A DNA stretch of 64,000 nucleotides. It comes from Prosthecobacter debontii. GTDB taxonomy: Bacteria > Verrucomicrobiota > Verrucomicrobiia > Verrucomicrobiales > Akkermansiaceae. Positions 32,377-41,886 of the stretch are shown here, one piece after another (within the stretch, counting starts at the first letter, position 1; every line of letters starts with the position of its first letter). The DNA is taken from positions 62,001 to 126,000 of the forward strand of contig CAMAXN010000001.1 in assembly GCA_945862245.1 (NCBI GenBank), in the 5' to 3' direction. Both the position numbers and the translations under genes were made by a program. The notes beneath the pieces were generated by a model that saw only the letters and a list, made by a program, of their open reading frames with translations, ran no database searches and was not told the origin of the DNA.

Positions 32377-33598
32377 CCAGCGACAATCCGATTCCGTAGT
32401 TGCCCGGGGAAGCTGGTCCGGGAAATTCGGGAAATCCCTGCCCATCGTCTTGGAAAACTAGGGACACGGATTCCGGATTCGAACGTATAGAGATTTCCAA
32501 AAGCCTGCCGCCGGCATGTTGGAATGCGTTTCCAATCAGGTTGTGGCATAGCACAGTTAGGATCTCGGCATCGGCTTCAAGCATGACCTCGCCATCATTA
32601 TGGATGGAGATTTCCATGGTATGATCGGGGTTGAGTGAGCGAATTTCTGCGGCAACATGCCGAATCAGCTTACCGGCATCCAAGGCTCCTGCCGAGGCGA
32701 GTGGTTTCCGATCTCGAGCCAGAAGCAGGAATGTCTGAACCAAGCGCTCCATCCGCTGGGCAGATCTTCGGATGCGCCCGGAGATACGCTCTAGTGCCTT
32801 GGGTTCTGCCGTCTGATCCAAGAGATCCAACGCGGATTTCATTGTGGCTATGGGTGTCCTGAGTTCATGGCTGCAATCCGTAAGAAAATGGCGTTCCCTG
32901 GTGATCGCTTTCCCGAGCCGATGGCGATAATCGGCCAGAGCGGAGGCAAGCTGGCCGATCTCATCCTCAGGGAAATCAAGATGAAGGCGTGAAGCTCCCA
33001 CCTCGCCGGGATCGTGCATAACCCTGCGAGTCATGACGCGCACCGGCTTCAATGCCCAGCTGGTGATAAGTTGGCTGACACCGAGCGCGATCAGAAAAAG
33101 CAACGCGCTCAGGATCAGCATTCGTTTCCCCGCGCGAGCCGTTTCCTGCTCGCTGACTTCCAGAACACTTAGGTCGGCGAGCACCACCCGGTTGTTTCCA
33201 ACTGAATCCTGCGGCGCAATCCAGAGCCGGAATTCCTGCTCGTAGCCGAGGATCAGCCATAGCCGTAACCGGTCGGAAAACGTGCGTATCCACTCGCTGC
33301 GGGTGAGTTCATCATTCGCAAAGATTTCATGCAGCCCGGGCGCAGACGGGATTTCACGGAGCTGCATTTTGCTTTTGAGGAAATCAGCGTTTGGGTGGGC
33401 GGAGATGCCTTTGGGGAGATCAGGGCCGAATTTTCCCGCAGCAATGTCAGCAGCCGTTTGTGAAAAATACCGATCATGGATTGCATCCTCGGCATCCAAA
33501 AGGATCAGCCAGCCGATGCCGGAAAAAACAAGGATGATCAGTGCCGCGAAGGAAATGATCAGCAAACGGATGCGGGATTCGATCCGGGCCGGTTTCAT
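32264..33598 (-). CDS. Sensor histidine kinase
   Basis: A 444-aa two-component sensor. TM1 (about 12-34) and TM2 (about 160-182) flank a periplasmic domain of about 120 residues, followed by HAMP, a HisKA helix with phospho-acceptor H244 (TDCSHELRTPIATMKS), and an ATPase domain (HNLIGNAFQHAGG, FQDDGQGFPE, GIGLSLVTRLCE). Its ATG overlaps the response-regulator stop (ATGA). The last about ten residues (PKNAKNHHG) come from the junction with the truncated nucleotidyltransferase, so the original C-terminus may have been replaced. The signal is unknown; an outer-membrane protein gene lies upstream. Confidence 0.93.
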   Translation of the reverse strand: MKPARIESRIRLLIISFAALIILVFSGIGWLILLDAEDAIHDRYFSQTAADIAAGKFGPDLPKGISAHPNADFLKSKMQLREIPSAPGLHEIFANDELTRSEWIRTFSDRLRLWLILGYEQEFRLWIAPQDSVGNNRVVLADLSVLEVSEQETARAGKRMLILSALLFLIALGVSQLITSWALKPVRVMTRRVMHDPGEVGASRLHLDFPEDEIGQLASALADYRHRLGKAITRERHFLTDCSHELRTPIATMKSALDLLDQTAEPKALERISGRIRRSAQRMERLVQTFLLLARDRKPLASAGALDAGKLIRHVAAEIRSLNPDHTMEISIHNDGEVMLEADAEILTVLCHNLIGNAFQHAGGRLLEISIRSNPESVSLVFQDDGQGFPEFPGPASPGNYGIGLSLVTRLCETCGWSFGRSPSPTGGARLEVSIPKNAKNHHG

Positions 33599-34308
33599 GG
33601 TGCGGATCGGCGCGAAGACAGCAGTTGGTAACCGACGCCCCGGTGTGTCAGCAACAATGGTAGCAAATCCGGGGGATCAATCGCCGCCCTCAAAGTGGCG
33701 ATGTGTGTGCGGAGGGCATCGCTGCCGGGCGGTTCATCGCCCCAGAGATGGAATTCCAGGTCCGCGCGCGGAACGATAGCCGGGGCATGCTGCATTAGCT
33801 TTTCAAGAATGGTGAACCCCATTTTAGTAAGCATGAGCGGCTGATGGTCACGGCTCACTTCCCGGGTGGATGCGCACAATTTCAGATCCGCGATGCGCAA
33901 AGTTTTCCCCAGGTTATTGGTGAGTCTGGAAGAACGACGGACCAACGCCTGCAGCCGCGCCAACAATTCAGCCAGCGCAAAGGGCTTCACCAGGTAGTCA
34001 TCCGCTCCTGCCCGGAATCCCCGCAACCGGTCATTCAAGGTGTCCGCAGCGGTGAGCATCAGGACCGGAAGTGCGGGAGAAATCTGGGCGCGAACCCGTT
34101 CGCACAGCTCCAAGCCACCGATCCCAGGCAGCCTCAGATCAAAAATCCCTGCACAATGTTTTCCGCTGATGAGCTGATGCATCGCCAGCGCTCCGTTTGG
34201 CGCGTAGTCCACGCGCCAGCCTTGTCGTTCAAGATAGTCCTGTATGTTTGCGGCGAGATCGGGATCGTCTTCCACGAGCAGGACAGGGAGTGGCGGCACA
34301 TCGCTCAT
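33595..34308 (-). CDS. OmpR-family response regulator
   Basis: A 237-aa DNA-binding regulator. Receiver domain with acidic pocket EDDPD (13-17), phospho-acceptor D57 in GIFDLRLPGIGG, and conserved T/K in MLTAADT and YLVKPFALAEL. The C-terminal winged helix includes LTKMGFTILEKLMQHAPAIVPRADLEFHLWG and ALRTHIATLRAAI. It is translationally coupled to the histidine kinase. A gene for an outer-membrane barrel ends 40 bp upstream on the same strand and might be a target or part of the operon. Confidence 0.94.
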   Translation of the reverse strand: MSDVPPLPVLLVEDDPDLAANIQDYLERQGWRVDYAPNGALAMHQLISGKHCAGIFDLRLPGIGGLELCERVRAQISPALPVLMLTAADTLNDRLRGFRAGADDYLVKPFALAELLARLQALVRRSSRLTNNLGKTLRIADLKLCASTREVSRDHQPLMLTKMGFTILEKLMQHAPAIVPRADLEFHLWGDEPPGSDALRTHIATLRAAIDPPDLLPLLLTHRGVGYQLLSSRRSAP

Positions 34309-34348
34309 CAGGCGGAATCAATCATGAAACGTTGGAGAATTCCAGTTT

Positions 34349-35035
34349 TCAGAACGAATAACGTATGCCAAATAGCGCGGAGTATCCGTTGTAATCCGCA
34401 TCCACCTCCAAGCCGCCGGTCTCCGCTTCCAATGTTGAGCTGCCGGAAAAGTGATACCGCAGTTCGCCGAAAGCGGAGAAGCGCTCGTTGATCGGATAGA
34501 TCGCGCCCACAATGATCTGAGCGGAAGGCACCCAATTGTCCGAGTATTCCTGCTCCACACCGAGCACTGTCATGTCGATGTCCAGCTCCTGCATCGCGCC
34601 GATGCCGAGACCGACGTAAGGACTGATGTTATCGAAGAATCCTTCGCCTGCGCTTTCACTCCTGAAAGTGTAAATTGCATTGAGCATGAGGTTGGTGGAG
34701 GCGAAGTCGCCGTCGTTGACACCGCCAAAGACGCCGCCATCCAGCGTATCCACTTCGTTGCTGCGGTAGAACCACTCGAGTTCCAGAGACCAGGCGGGGG
34801 TCAATTCCTTCCCTATCGCCATACCTGCGAGAAAGCCGCCGCCGTAGGAACCTTCGCTGGTTGCTCCTGCCTGTTTCACGTCACCGCTCGTTAGCCCGTG
34901 GAAGCCGCCGATTACTTCGAGATACATGCCGTCCCAAAGCGTGGCTGCCTTGGCTGACGCTCCGATCAGGAGCCATGTGGTGGCAAGCAATGCTCCGGCT
35001 CTGCGGATGGTCTGATATTGGTGGATCATTTTCAT
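34349..35035 (-). CDS. Outer-membrane beta-barrel protein (opacity/OmpW-like)
   Basis: A 228-aa protein with a signal peptide (RRAGALLATTWLLIGASAKAA) and a small barrel built from alternating strands (GSYGGGFLAGMAIGKEL, SLELEWFYRS, LMLNAIYTF, YVGLGIGAMQEL, FSAFGELRYHF). The C-terminus is ALFGIRYSF, the aromatic outer-membrane insertion signal. I start at 35035 (MKMIHQ); the track's 19 extra residues are charged and unlike a signal peptide. It lies just upstream of a two-component system on the same strand. Confidence 0.78.
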   Translation of the reverse strand: MKMIHQYQTIRRAGALLATTWLLIGASAKAATLWDGMYLEVIGGFHGLTSGDVKQAGATSEGSYGGGFLAGMAIGKELTPAWSLELEWFYRSNEVDTLDGGVFGGVNDGDFASTNLMLNAIYTFRSESAGEGFFDNISPYVGLGIGAMQELDIDMTVLGVEQEYSDNWVPSAQIIVGAIYPINERFSAFGELRYHFSGSSTLEAETGGLEVDADYNGYSALFGIRYSF

Positions 35036-35292
35036 ACTGTGTTTGCTGTTTGTAGTTGTTTTATCTCCCCGGTGGTCGTCCCGAGTCGGCATGAAAATGC
35101 ATCGAAGTCGGTTAAATCAGCGCAAATGCCACGTTAAATGACCGTGAAAAACGGCGGGAATCAGCTGTCAAGTTCATCACGTCGCGAACCAGATATTGCG
35201 GCTCTCAGATTGCTTTGGGGAACGATATCGTCCTTTTCGGTTGCCGGGGCGCGGAGGTTTGCTAGTTTTCACCTATTACGTTGGGATAGGTT

Positions 35293-35901
35293 ATGAATGC
35301 ACCTTTGGAAATGCCCGTGCTTGTTTTGAACCGTTTCTGGCAGCCGGTGCATACCTGCTCCGCGCGGAGGGCGGTGCATCTTCTCTGCCTCGGCCATGCT
35401 CAGGTGGTGCAGGTGGAGGGCGAGCAGAAATTCTCTACCCATGATCTCGTATCTTGGATCGGATATTCGAGGGGTATGGGCGGCGAGATGATACACAGCG
35501 TGCGGCTCGCGATCGGGGTTCCCAAGATTATCGTGTTGGCAATCTACGACCGACTTCCGCGTCTTGAGGTGAAGTTTACCCGCCGCAATGTATTCCTCCG
35601 AGACAAGTTCACCTGTCAATATTGTGAGAAGGTTTTGCCGGAATTAAAACTGAACCTCGATCACGTAATCCCCCGCGACAAGGGTGGAAAAACGACGTGG
35701 GAGAATATTGTGACTTCATGCGTGAAGTGCAATACGCGCAAGTCAAACAAGCTTCCCCAAGAGGCGAACATGTATCCCGCAGCTAAGCCTTACGCCCCGC
35801 GCTGGCGTCCGCTCTACGGCCTTCAGGAAAACGGTCTTGGCGACGAGAGTTGGGATCATTTTCTCCACCATGGGAACAAGGACGCATTAAAATCCGCCTG
35901 A
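35293..35901 (+). CDS. HNH endonuclease-family protein
   Basis: A 202-aa protein whose second half is an HNH domain: FTCQYCEKVLPELKLNLDHVIPRDKGGKTTWENIVTSCVKCNTRKSNK. The two CxxC pairs bind zinc, and DHVIP...NIV...N gives the HNH residues. The first half (VLNRFWQPVHTCSARRAVHLLCLGHAQVV) is the standard leader of this widespread chromosomal group, which is not tied to phage or restriction. Convergent with the polyprenyl synthase gene, whose stop is the next base. Confidence 0.92.
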   Translation: MNAPLEMPVLVLNRFWQPVHTCSARRAVHLLCLGHAQVVQVEGEQKFSTHDLVSWIGYSRGMGGEMIHSVRLAIGVPKIIVLAIYDRLPRLEVKFTRRNVFLRDKFTCQYCEKVLPELKLNLDHVIPRDKGGKTTWENIVTSCVKCNTRKSNKLPQEANMYPAAKPYAPRWRPLYGLQENGLGDESWDHFLHHGNKDALKSA

Positions 35902-36909
35902 TCAGTTGCGGCATTTGCGTAGCAAGGTCTCTAGGAAACGAGTAATCTGCTCTAGTGCGTCTCTGTATTCGGATGCCGATAGCACACCTAGATTCGCACG
36001 GCAGCCATTGAGAAGATCCAACGCCGTATCAATCGCGTTTTCCAGAGCGCTTTCATATGCGTTGACCCCAAACAGTTTCGGTAAATCAATTATCTTCTCC
36101 TCAAGGATGTGCTTATTGATAGTTTCGCGTTGGCTCTCGGAGATCGCTTCAAGTAGGTTTAAAATGGGTAAGGTGAGCTTGCCTTTGGCGAGATCAGTCC
36201 CGAGCGTTTTTCCAACCACATCTTCTGATCCGACAAGATCAAGGCAATCATCGTAGATCTGGTAGGCGGTACCGAGTTTCATTCCATAGTCAGCTAGCGA
36301 AGCCTGGTCGCCTTCATTGAGTCCGGAAACAGTGGCGGCGAGGCTGGTGGCAGCCGCGAACAGGGCTCCCGTTTTCATCTCGATCACGCGGAAATATTCT
36401 GCTTTTGAAAGCGTCATGTCGAAGCGACGCTGCGTTTGCAGGATCTCCCCTTGGCAGACCTCGCGGGCGGCGTTACCAACCTTGCGGCAAATGTCGATCG
36501 AGTTAAAATCAGTGGCTAGGGTGAGGGCATGCGAAAAAAGGGCGTCGCCCAGAAGCACGGCGAGAGCGTTACCCCATTTCGCGTTCGCCGTAGGCATGGA
36601 ACGACGGGCGGTCGCACCGTCGATAATGTCGTCATGCACAAGTGTTGCCATGTGTATCAGTTCAATGATCACTCCGATCTTGCGATGGCCTTCGTTCACG
36701 CCGCCAGCAGCACCACCGACAAGGATGGACAGCGCGGGTCGTATCCTTTTCCCAGAGGTATTACAGATGTAGGCGATGTAGGGTTCCACCGCAGAATCGA
36801 AATCCCGCACCTGCCCCCGGATCGCAATTTCCACTTTCTCCAGATCTGGGCGCACGAGTTCGAAGGGAAACTGGCTATTGTTTGGTGAGGTAGCTGTGAA
36901 AGTGGCCAT
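35902..36909 (-). CDS. Long-chain polyprenyl diphosphate synthase
   Basis: A 335-aa trans-prenyltransferase that makes the side chain of menaquinone or ubiquinone by adding isopentenyl diphosphate. First Asp-rich motif LVHDDIIDGATARR, second QIYDDCLDLVGSEDVVGKTLGTDLAKGKLTLPIL, and SGKRIRPALSILVGGA near the N-terminus. Small residues before the first Asp motif fit a long-chain product such as octaprenyl. I start at ATG 36909 (MATFTATS); the track's 35-residue extension lacks conservation. Monocistronic. Confidence 0.92.
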   Translation of the reverse strand: MATFTATSPNNSQFPFELVRPDLEKVEIAIRGQVRDFDSAVEPYIAYICNTSGKRIRPALSILVGGAAGGVNEGHRKIGVIIELIHMATLVHDDIIDGATARRSMPTANAKWGNALAVLLGDALFSHALTLATDFNSIDICRKVGNAAREVCQGEILQTQRRFDMTLSKAEYFRVIEMKTGALFAAATSLAATVSGLNEGDQASLADYGMKLGTAYQIYDDCLDLVGSEDVVGKTLGTDLAKGKLTLPILNLLEAISESQRETINKHILEEKIIDLPKLFGVNAYESALENAIDTALDLLNGCRANLGVLSASEYRDALEQITRFLETLLRKCRN

Positions 36910-37071
36910 GGATGAAAAGAATATCCACGGATTCAGCGCAGCGGCAACCCGCATTCGCCAGCCCTGCGACGCTTGGCAAACGCGATTAGGAGAAATGATT
37001 TTCGCTATGAGCAATCAAAATCTATTCCGTTAGATTGACGGTCTCTGCAAGGGAGCTATTGTTGCGTTTGT

Positions 37072-37944
37072 ATGATACAAATCCTTTTAGTTGCCGCGAT
37101 TTTTCTTTGCCCTGTTATGGGTTTGCGGGCGCAACTCACGACTTCGATCAGCATGAATAAGAAGACTTACATGACAGGTGAGCCGGTGATCGCGGAGCTT
37201 GTCGTCACCAATAACAGCGGGCGCGAATTGACCTTAGCCTCCACCCGCGCGCTACCATGGCTAACCTTTGTCATCACAAATACGAAAGGTAACCCTGTGC
37301 CCACCCGCAAGCTCAACGTCTTCGGCGCCATGAAAATCAAGGCGGGCGAGTCCCTTGTAAAGCGTGTGAATCTCAATGAATTTTTCTTTCTTGAAAGCCA
37401 AGGAAACTTTGCAGCTTCGGCGGTTGTTAGGGATCCCACGGGAGCCGTCGAGGGAGCCTCCACGAATCGCTACCTGTTTAACTTAAGTTCGGGAAGACTG
37501 TTCTGGTCTCAGAAAATCGGTGTTGGCAAGAGCAAGGATAAACACACCCGGGAAATAAAGCTGATAACTTTTTCCAACGGCCAAAAAACTCAGCTTTACG
37601 CCCAAATGATTGATGGGCGCACCGGAACATCACTCGCCACTTTTCCGCTTGGTGACGCGCTAATGATTCGCAAACCGACCGTCACCTTGGATGGAAACCA
37701 GCGCATGCACGTGATATTTCTAGGCACCCCATCCATGTGGGTGCATTGCCAAGTCAGCGCCGATGGGAAACTAGTCGGCAGGGATTTCCACCAACTCGCC
37801 GCCAAAGGCGATCCGATACTAATGGCTTATGGTGATGGCTCAGTCCGGGTGGTTAACAGTATTCTCTATGATCCAAAGGTCGTAGAGGCGGAAAGATCAA
37901 GGATACGTAAGGCTACCGACCGTCCTCAAATTCCTCTGGAATAG
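37072..37944 (+). CDS. Exported hypothetical protein with Ig-like N-terminal domain
   Basis: A 290-aa protein with a signal peptide (ILLVAAIFLCPVMGLRA). Residues about 22-130 (TSISMNKKTYMTGEPVIAELVVTNNSGRELTL) resemble the BsuPI/Ig-like beta-sandwich seen in many exported proteins. The second half, with strands such as KPTVTLDGNQRMHVIFLGTPSMWVHCQVSADGKLVG, looks like blade-type repeats. No enzyme motif is visible. The cell-wall amidase gene follows about 100 bp later. Confidence 0.65.
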   Translation: MIQILLVAAIFLCPVMGLRAQLTTSISMNKKTYMTGEPVIAELVVTNNSGRELTLASTRALPWLTFVITNTKGNPVPTRKLNVFGAMKIKAGESLVKRVNLNEFFFLESQGNFAASAVVRDPTGAVEGASTNRYLFNLSSGRLFWSQKIGVGKSKDKHTREIKLITFSNGQKTQLYAQMIDGRTGTSLATFPLGDALMIRKPTVTLDGNQRMHVIFLGTPSMWVHCQVSADGKLVGRDFHQLAAKGDPILMAYGDGSVRVVNSILYDPKVVEAERSRIRKATDRPQIPLE

Positions 37945-38041
37945 GGCGTTGAATGGTTTATGCTAAAATCCTCAGAATTTCTCTTTACATACAGCCCTAA
38001 TTTATCAACAAATATTAATTATTCTTGTAACTAAATCAATA

Positions 38042-38638
38042 ATGAAAAAATTGATTCTCAACATTTTGCTAGGTCTCGCCGTCACGGTGGTGGTCGATGC
38101 TTACAATTTTCGCACTGTAATTATTGATCCTGGCCACGGAGGCCATGACAAAGGCGGGCAATGGGGTCGCGTTTACGAGAAGCATCTCGCGCTTGATACT
38201 TCTGTTCGCTTGGAGTCACACCTAAGGAAAATGGGCTATAATACTGTTCTCACACGCCGCAGTGATTACTTCGTTTCGCTGCCGGGCAGGATGACGATGG
38301 CAAAAAAATACAGAAATGCGATTTTTGTCAGCGTTCACTACAACTACACTTGGAAGCAACATGTGAGTGGCATCGAAACATTTTACCACAGCAAGCAAAG
38401 CCATAAACTCGCGCAGGATGTGCACCGGGGTGTGATGAGACGGGTGAAAGTCGTTGATCGCGGCGTCAAATATGCCCGCTACTACGTAATTCGGAATACG
38501 AACATGCCTTCGGTCTTGTTCGAGGGTGGTTTTGTCAGCAATTCAAACGAACGTAGCCGGGTGAAGACCGCCTCGTTCCGCGACGCGGTCGCGCGCGGTA
38601 TTGCAGAAGGTGTCCATCGCTTCCGCCAAGGAGGCTGA
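38042..38638 (+). CDS. N-acetylmuramoyl-L-alanine amidase (Amidase_3)
   Basis: A 198-aa exported zinc amidase that cleaves the peptide from muramic acid in peptidoglycan. Zinc and catalytic residues lie in VIIDPGHGGHDKGG (His), the Glu of YEKHLALDTSVRLESHL, IFVSVHYNYT (His), and the final VLFEGGFVSNSNERSRV (catalytic Glu). The signal peptide is short (LILNILLGLAVTVVVDA). No binding module, so only the catalytic domain is present. Confidence 0.92.
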   Translation: MKKLILNILLGLAVTVVVDAYNFRTVIIDPGHGGHDKGGQWGRVYEKHLALDTSVRLESHLRKMGYNTVLTRRSDYFVSLPGRMTMAKKYRNAIFVSVHYNYTWKQHVSGIETFYHSKQSHKLAQDVHRGVMRRVKVVDRGVKYARYYVIRNTNMPSVLFEGGFVSNSNERSRVKTASFRDAVARGIAEGVHRFRQGG

Positions 38639-38785
38639 GAGTGTTTCCGATTCCTTTGATGGGCTACATGCCCTCAAGCATTTAAAGCTCAGGGAAAATT
38701 TTTTCAGTTTCAATTCCAGATGAATTAGTCGCAAAGCTCGTCAAGCTTCACTCGGTTGAATGAAAGTCTCGCAGCTGATTTCAAA

Positions 38786-38820
38786 CAAAAAAAACCACCA
38801 GCCCTTTTAGAGATGGCGGT
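38786..38820 (-). terminator. Terminator after the P-II gene
   Basis: On the minus strand a 7-bp stem ACCGCCA/TGGTGGT (one G-U pair) with a 13-base loop is followed by eight T. It lies 24 bp after the P-II stop codon. Confidence 0.7.
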
Positions 38821-38843
38821 TATAAACTTTGTTTGGATTTGCG

Positions 38844-39829
<986 letters not shown>

Positions 39830-39896
39830 TACGCCGTTGGGTTTGGATGTCACCTAGCCGAAAATAAGTCCGTTTTACGCACTCCAGAGGTCTATA

Positions 39897-40420
39897 TCAA
39901 AGTCCGGTATTGATTACTGCGTGCTCGTCGTAGCGGGCTTGGGTATTTGTTTGGCTATGGATGTAGCCCAGAATCGCTTGCACCGGCACGTTTTTGAGTA
40001 GTCATGTGATCCGAGTGTTCGTTAGCTTATCTCGCGGGTTTTGGATGATGAAATTCGGAGTGATCACTCCATTGCTCGCTTTCTCGATGGCAAATTCGAG
40101 TGCGGCAAACGCATCGCTTATGAATGCTTCCTCTATACGGTAAACTGGGATGTTCACTCTGCCAATTTTTGCTTCGGCAGCTTTGGTTCTGATAGAGACA
40201 GCCTCAATTTTAACCTTTCCTGCACGGAAGCGGGCGTTGACATGCTCCGGAACTAACTGCAGCGCAGCGTGGTAAGCGGTGCTTGCGGTGGTGGGTTTCC
40301 CTGCTTTCTCTGAGGCAAGTCCTCTTTCCGATAATATTCTTCCGCCTTTTCGGCTGCGGTTTGAGCTAAAGCGCTATGCCCTGAGTTAGCCATACCCAAG
40401 AAAGCAATATAGATTTTCAC
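39897..40420 (-). pseudogene. Broken exported protein (TPR-like start, secretin/STN-like end)
   Basis: Not in the ORF track. From GTG 40420 the first frame reads a signal-like KIYIAFLGMANSGHSALAQ then AAEKAEEYYRKEDL and closes at TAG 40253. The next frame carries on sensibly: EKAGKPTTASTAYHAALQLVPEHVNARFRAGKVKIEAV, then IPVYRIEEAFISDAFAALEFAIEKASNGVITPNFIIQNPRDKLTNTRIT, a TGA at 40002-40004, then LLKNVPVQAILGYIHSQTNTQARYDEHAVINTGL. The last part resembles the short STN-type domain of exported verrucomicrobial proteins (LKNVP...YDEHAV). One frameshift (near 40310) and one stop codon make this a pseudogene. Original function is unknown. Confidence 0.7.
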
Positions 40421-40516
40421 GATCACGCAAATTTAAACAAAAAACCGTTGAGAGGCTATAGGATAGTTGGGGAGATTTTTTCCGTAGGTTGAAAAATCGA
40501 ATGGGGTTCCAGAGCT

Positions 40517-41257
40517 TCATGAACGCGTGGACACCGATATGACTTCCTTTAATAATCCGGCCATGACATGGGCGGCGGACGTTCCGGTTTCCAGCACCTC
40601 CTCATGGCTGAGGTTTTTCTGCATCCCTGCTGCCCAGTTCGTGAGGCAAGAGAAGCCAACGACGCGCAATCCGAGCGCACGTGCTTGGATTGCCTCGAGG
40701 ACGGTGCTCATGCCGACAGCATCCGCGCCGATCGTCCGCAGCATTCGTATTTCCGCCGGTGTCTCGTACTGCGGGCCACGCAAACTGGCATAGATCCCCT
40801 CGTTGAGCTTCATGCTTTGGTTTGACGCCGCTGTTCTGAAAGCCGTACGCCATAGCGCGTCATAAGGCTCACTCATATCGATGAAGTTCGCACCAGATAG
40901 CGGGCTTGTGCCAGTCAAATTGAGATGATCGGAAAGCATCATCCACTCGCCTGGTGCGAAGTCCCGGTTCAAGGTGCCTGCCGCGTTTGTAAGGACAAGG
41001 GAGTCCACGCCTTGCTCTGCCATCCAACGCACTCCCGCCGTCACCGCTTCCGCTCCATGACTTTCATAGAGATGCACACGACCCTTCATCAGGATGACAT
41101 CCGTGCCGCCAAGTTTGCCGAAGATGAATTTCCCCGCATGTCCGGGCACGGTGGAAACGGCGAGCCCCGCCTCCGCGAAACTGATCTCGCGGGTGATATC
41201 TACCTCTTCCGCCAATACGCCCAATCCAGATCCCAACACGATTCCAATCATTTCCAT
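40517..41257 (-). CDS. Purine-nucleoside phosphorylase (trimeric type)
   Basis: A 246-aa enzyme of purine salvage that cleaves inosine or guanosine with phosphate. Family landmarks are IGIVLGSGLGVLAEEV, VPGHAGKFIFGKLGG, MKGRVHLYESH, LVLTNAAGTLNRDFAPGEWMMLSDHLNLTG, ASLRGPQYETPAEIRMLRTIGADAVGMSTVLEAIQARALGLRVVGFSCLTNWAAG. The last contains the purine-site Glu and Met. Slightly shorter than the usual 270-280 aa because the N-terminal helix is missing; the start could lie a little upstream. Monocistronic. Confidence 0.95.
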   Translation of the reverse strand: MEMIGIVLGSGLGVLAEEVDITREISFAEAGLAVSTVPGHAGKFIFGKLGGTDVILMKGRVHLYESHGAEAVTAGVRWMAEQGVDSLVLTNAAGTLNRDFAPGEWMMLSDHLNLTGTSPLSGANFIDMSEPYDALWRTAFRTAASNQSMKLNEGIYASLRGPQYETPAEIRMLRTIGADAVGMSTVLEAIQARALGLRVVGFSCLTNWAAGMQKNLSHEEVLETGTSAAHVMAGLLKEVISVSTRS

Positions 41258-41350
41258 CTCTATCTTGATATGCGCCGTTCGTCATGATTTTTTTTCGCTA
41301 ATCGCTAACATTGCTTTGCATCTCCGAATAAATCCCCCATGCTGTGTGTG

Positions 41351-41794
41351 ATGTCAATTATCGCTTGGATCACGGTTTCGTTGCTATTTATTCCGCTCCT
41401 TACCCAGTGTAGTTCTTATTACGCGCCTACTACGCAAGCGGTAACCGGTCCCTTCGACAGTCGTGGCAATTATATCGAGGAATGGGTGGATACTCCAAAA
41501 AAATGGTATCGTCCAACTTCTCCAACGAATCTTCCCAAGCCTACCACTGCACCAAGGTATCCCGCCCTTCCGCAGATTGCCGCGCTCGAGTCACGACCAA
41601 GTCCTTCCGTTTCCACGCCCAAGCCGGCACCCGTCAAACCCAAGCCACAGGTTTTGAAATATTCCGTGAAGAAAGGTGATAGCCTCAGCCGCATTGCCAG
41701 CAGGCACGGAATCGGTCTAAGCTCACTCCGCCGTGCAAACGGGATTTACGGAGATCTCATCCGCCCGGGACAGGTGCTCACGATTCCCAAGTGA
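41351..41794 (+). CDS. LysM-domain envelope protein
   Basis: A 147-aa protein with an N-terminal hydrophobic signal ending in LLTQCSSYY. The Cys suggests a lipoprotein, although Q before Cys is not canonical. A Pro-rich linker (residues about 55-95) leads to one C-terminal LysM domain (YSVKKGDSLSRIASRHGIGLSSLRRANGIYGDLIRPGQVLTIPK) that binds peptidoglycan. I use the second Met (41351). No catalytic domain, so probably an anchor or scaffold. Confidence 0.83.
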   Translation: MSIIAWITVSLLFIPLLTQCSSYYAPTTQAVTGPFDSRGNYIEEWVDTPKKWYRPTSPTNLPKPTTAPRYPALPQIAALESRPSPSVSTPKPAPVKPKPQVLKYSVKKGDSLSRIASRHGIGLSSLRRANGIYGDLIRPGQVLTIPK

Positions 41795-41886
41795 AACGCT
41801 ATTTCTGACCCGACGTGGAGTATTTCCATTTGGCAAGTTCAGGTACCTCGTTAATGTGACAGCACGTAAGAATACTGCGAAATCAT

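Noticed and set aside
40041-40256. Plus-strand 71-aa ORF in the azurin-phosphorylase gap
   Set aside because: It is antisense to the better supported minus-strand pseudogene.
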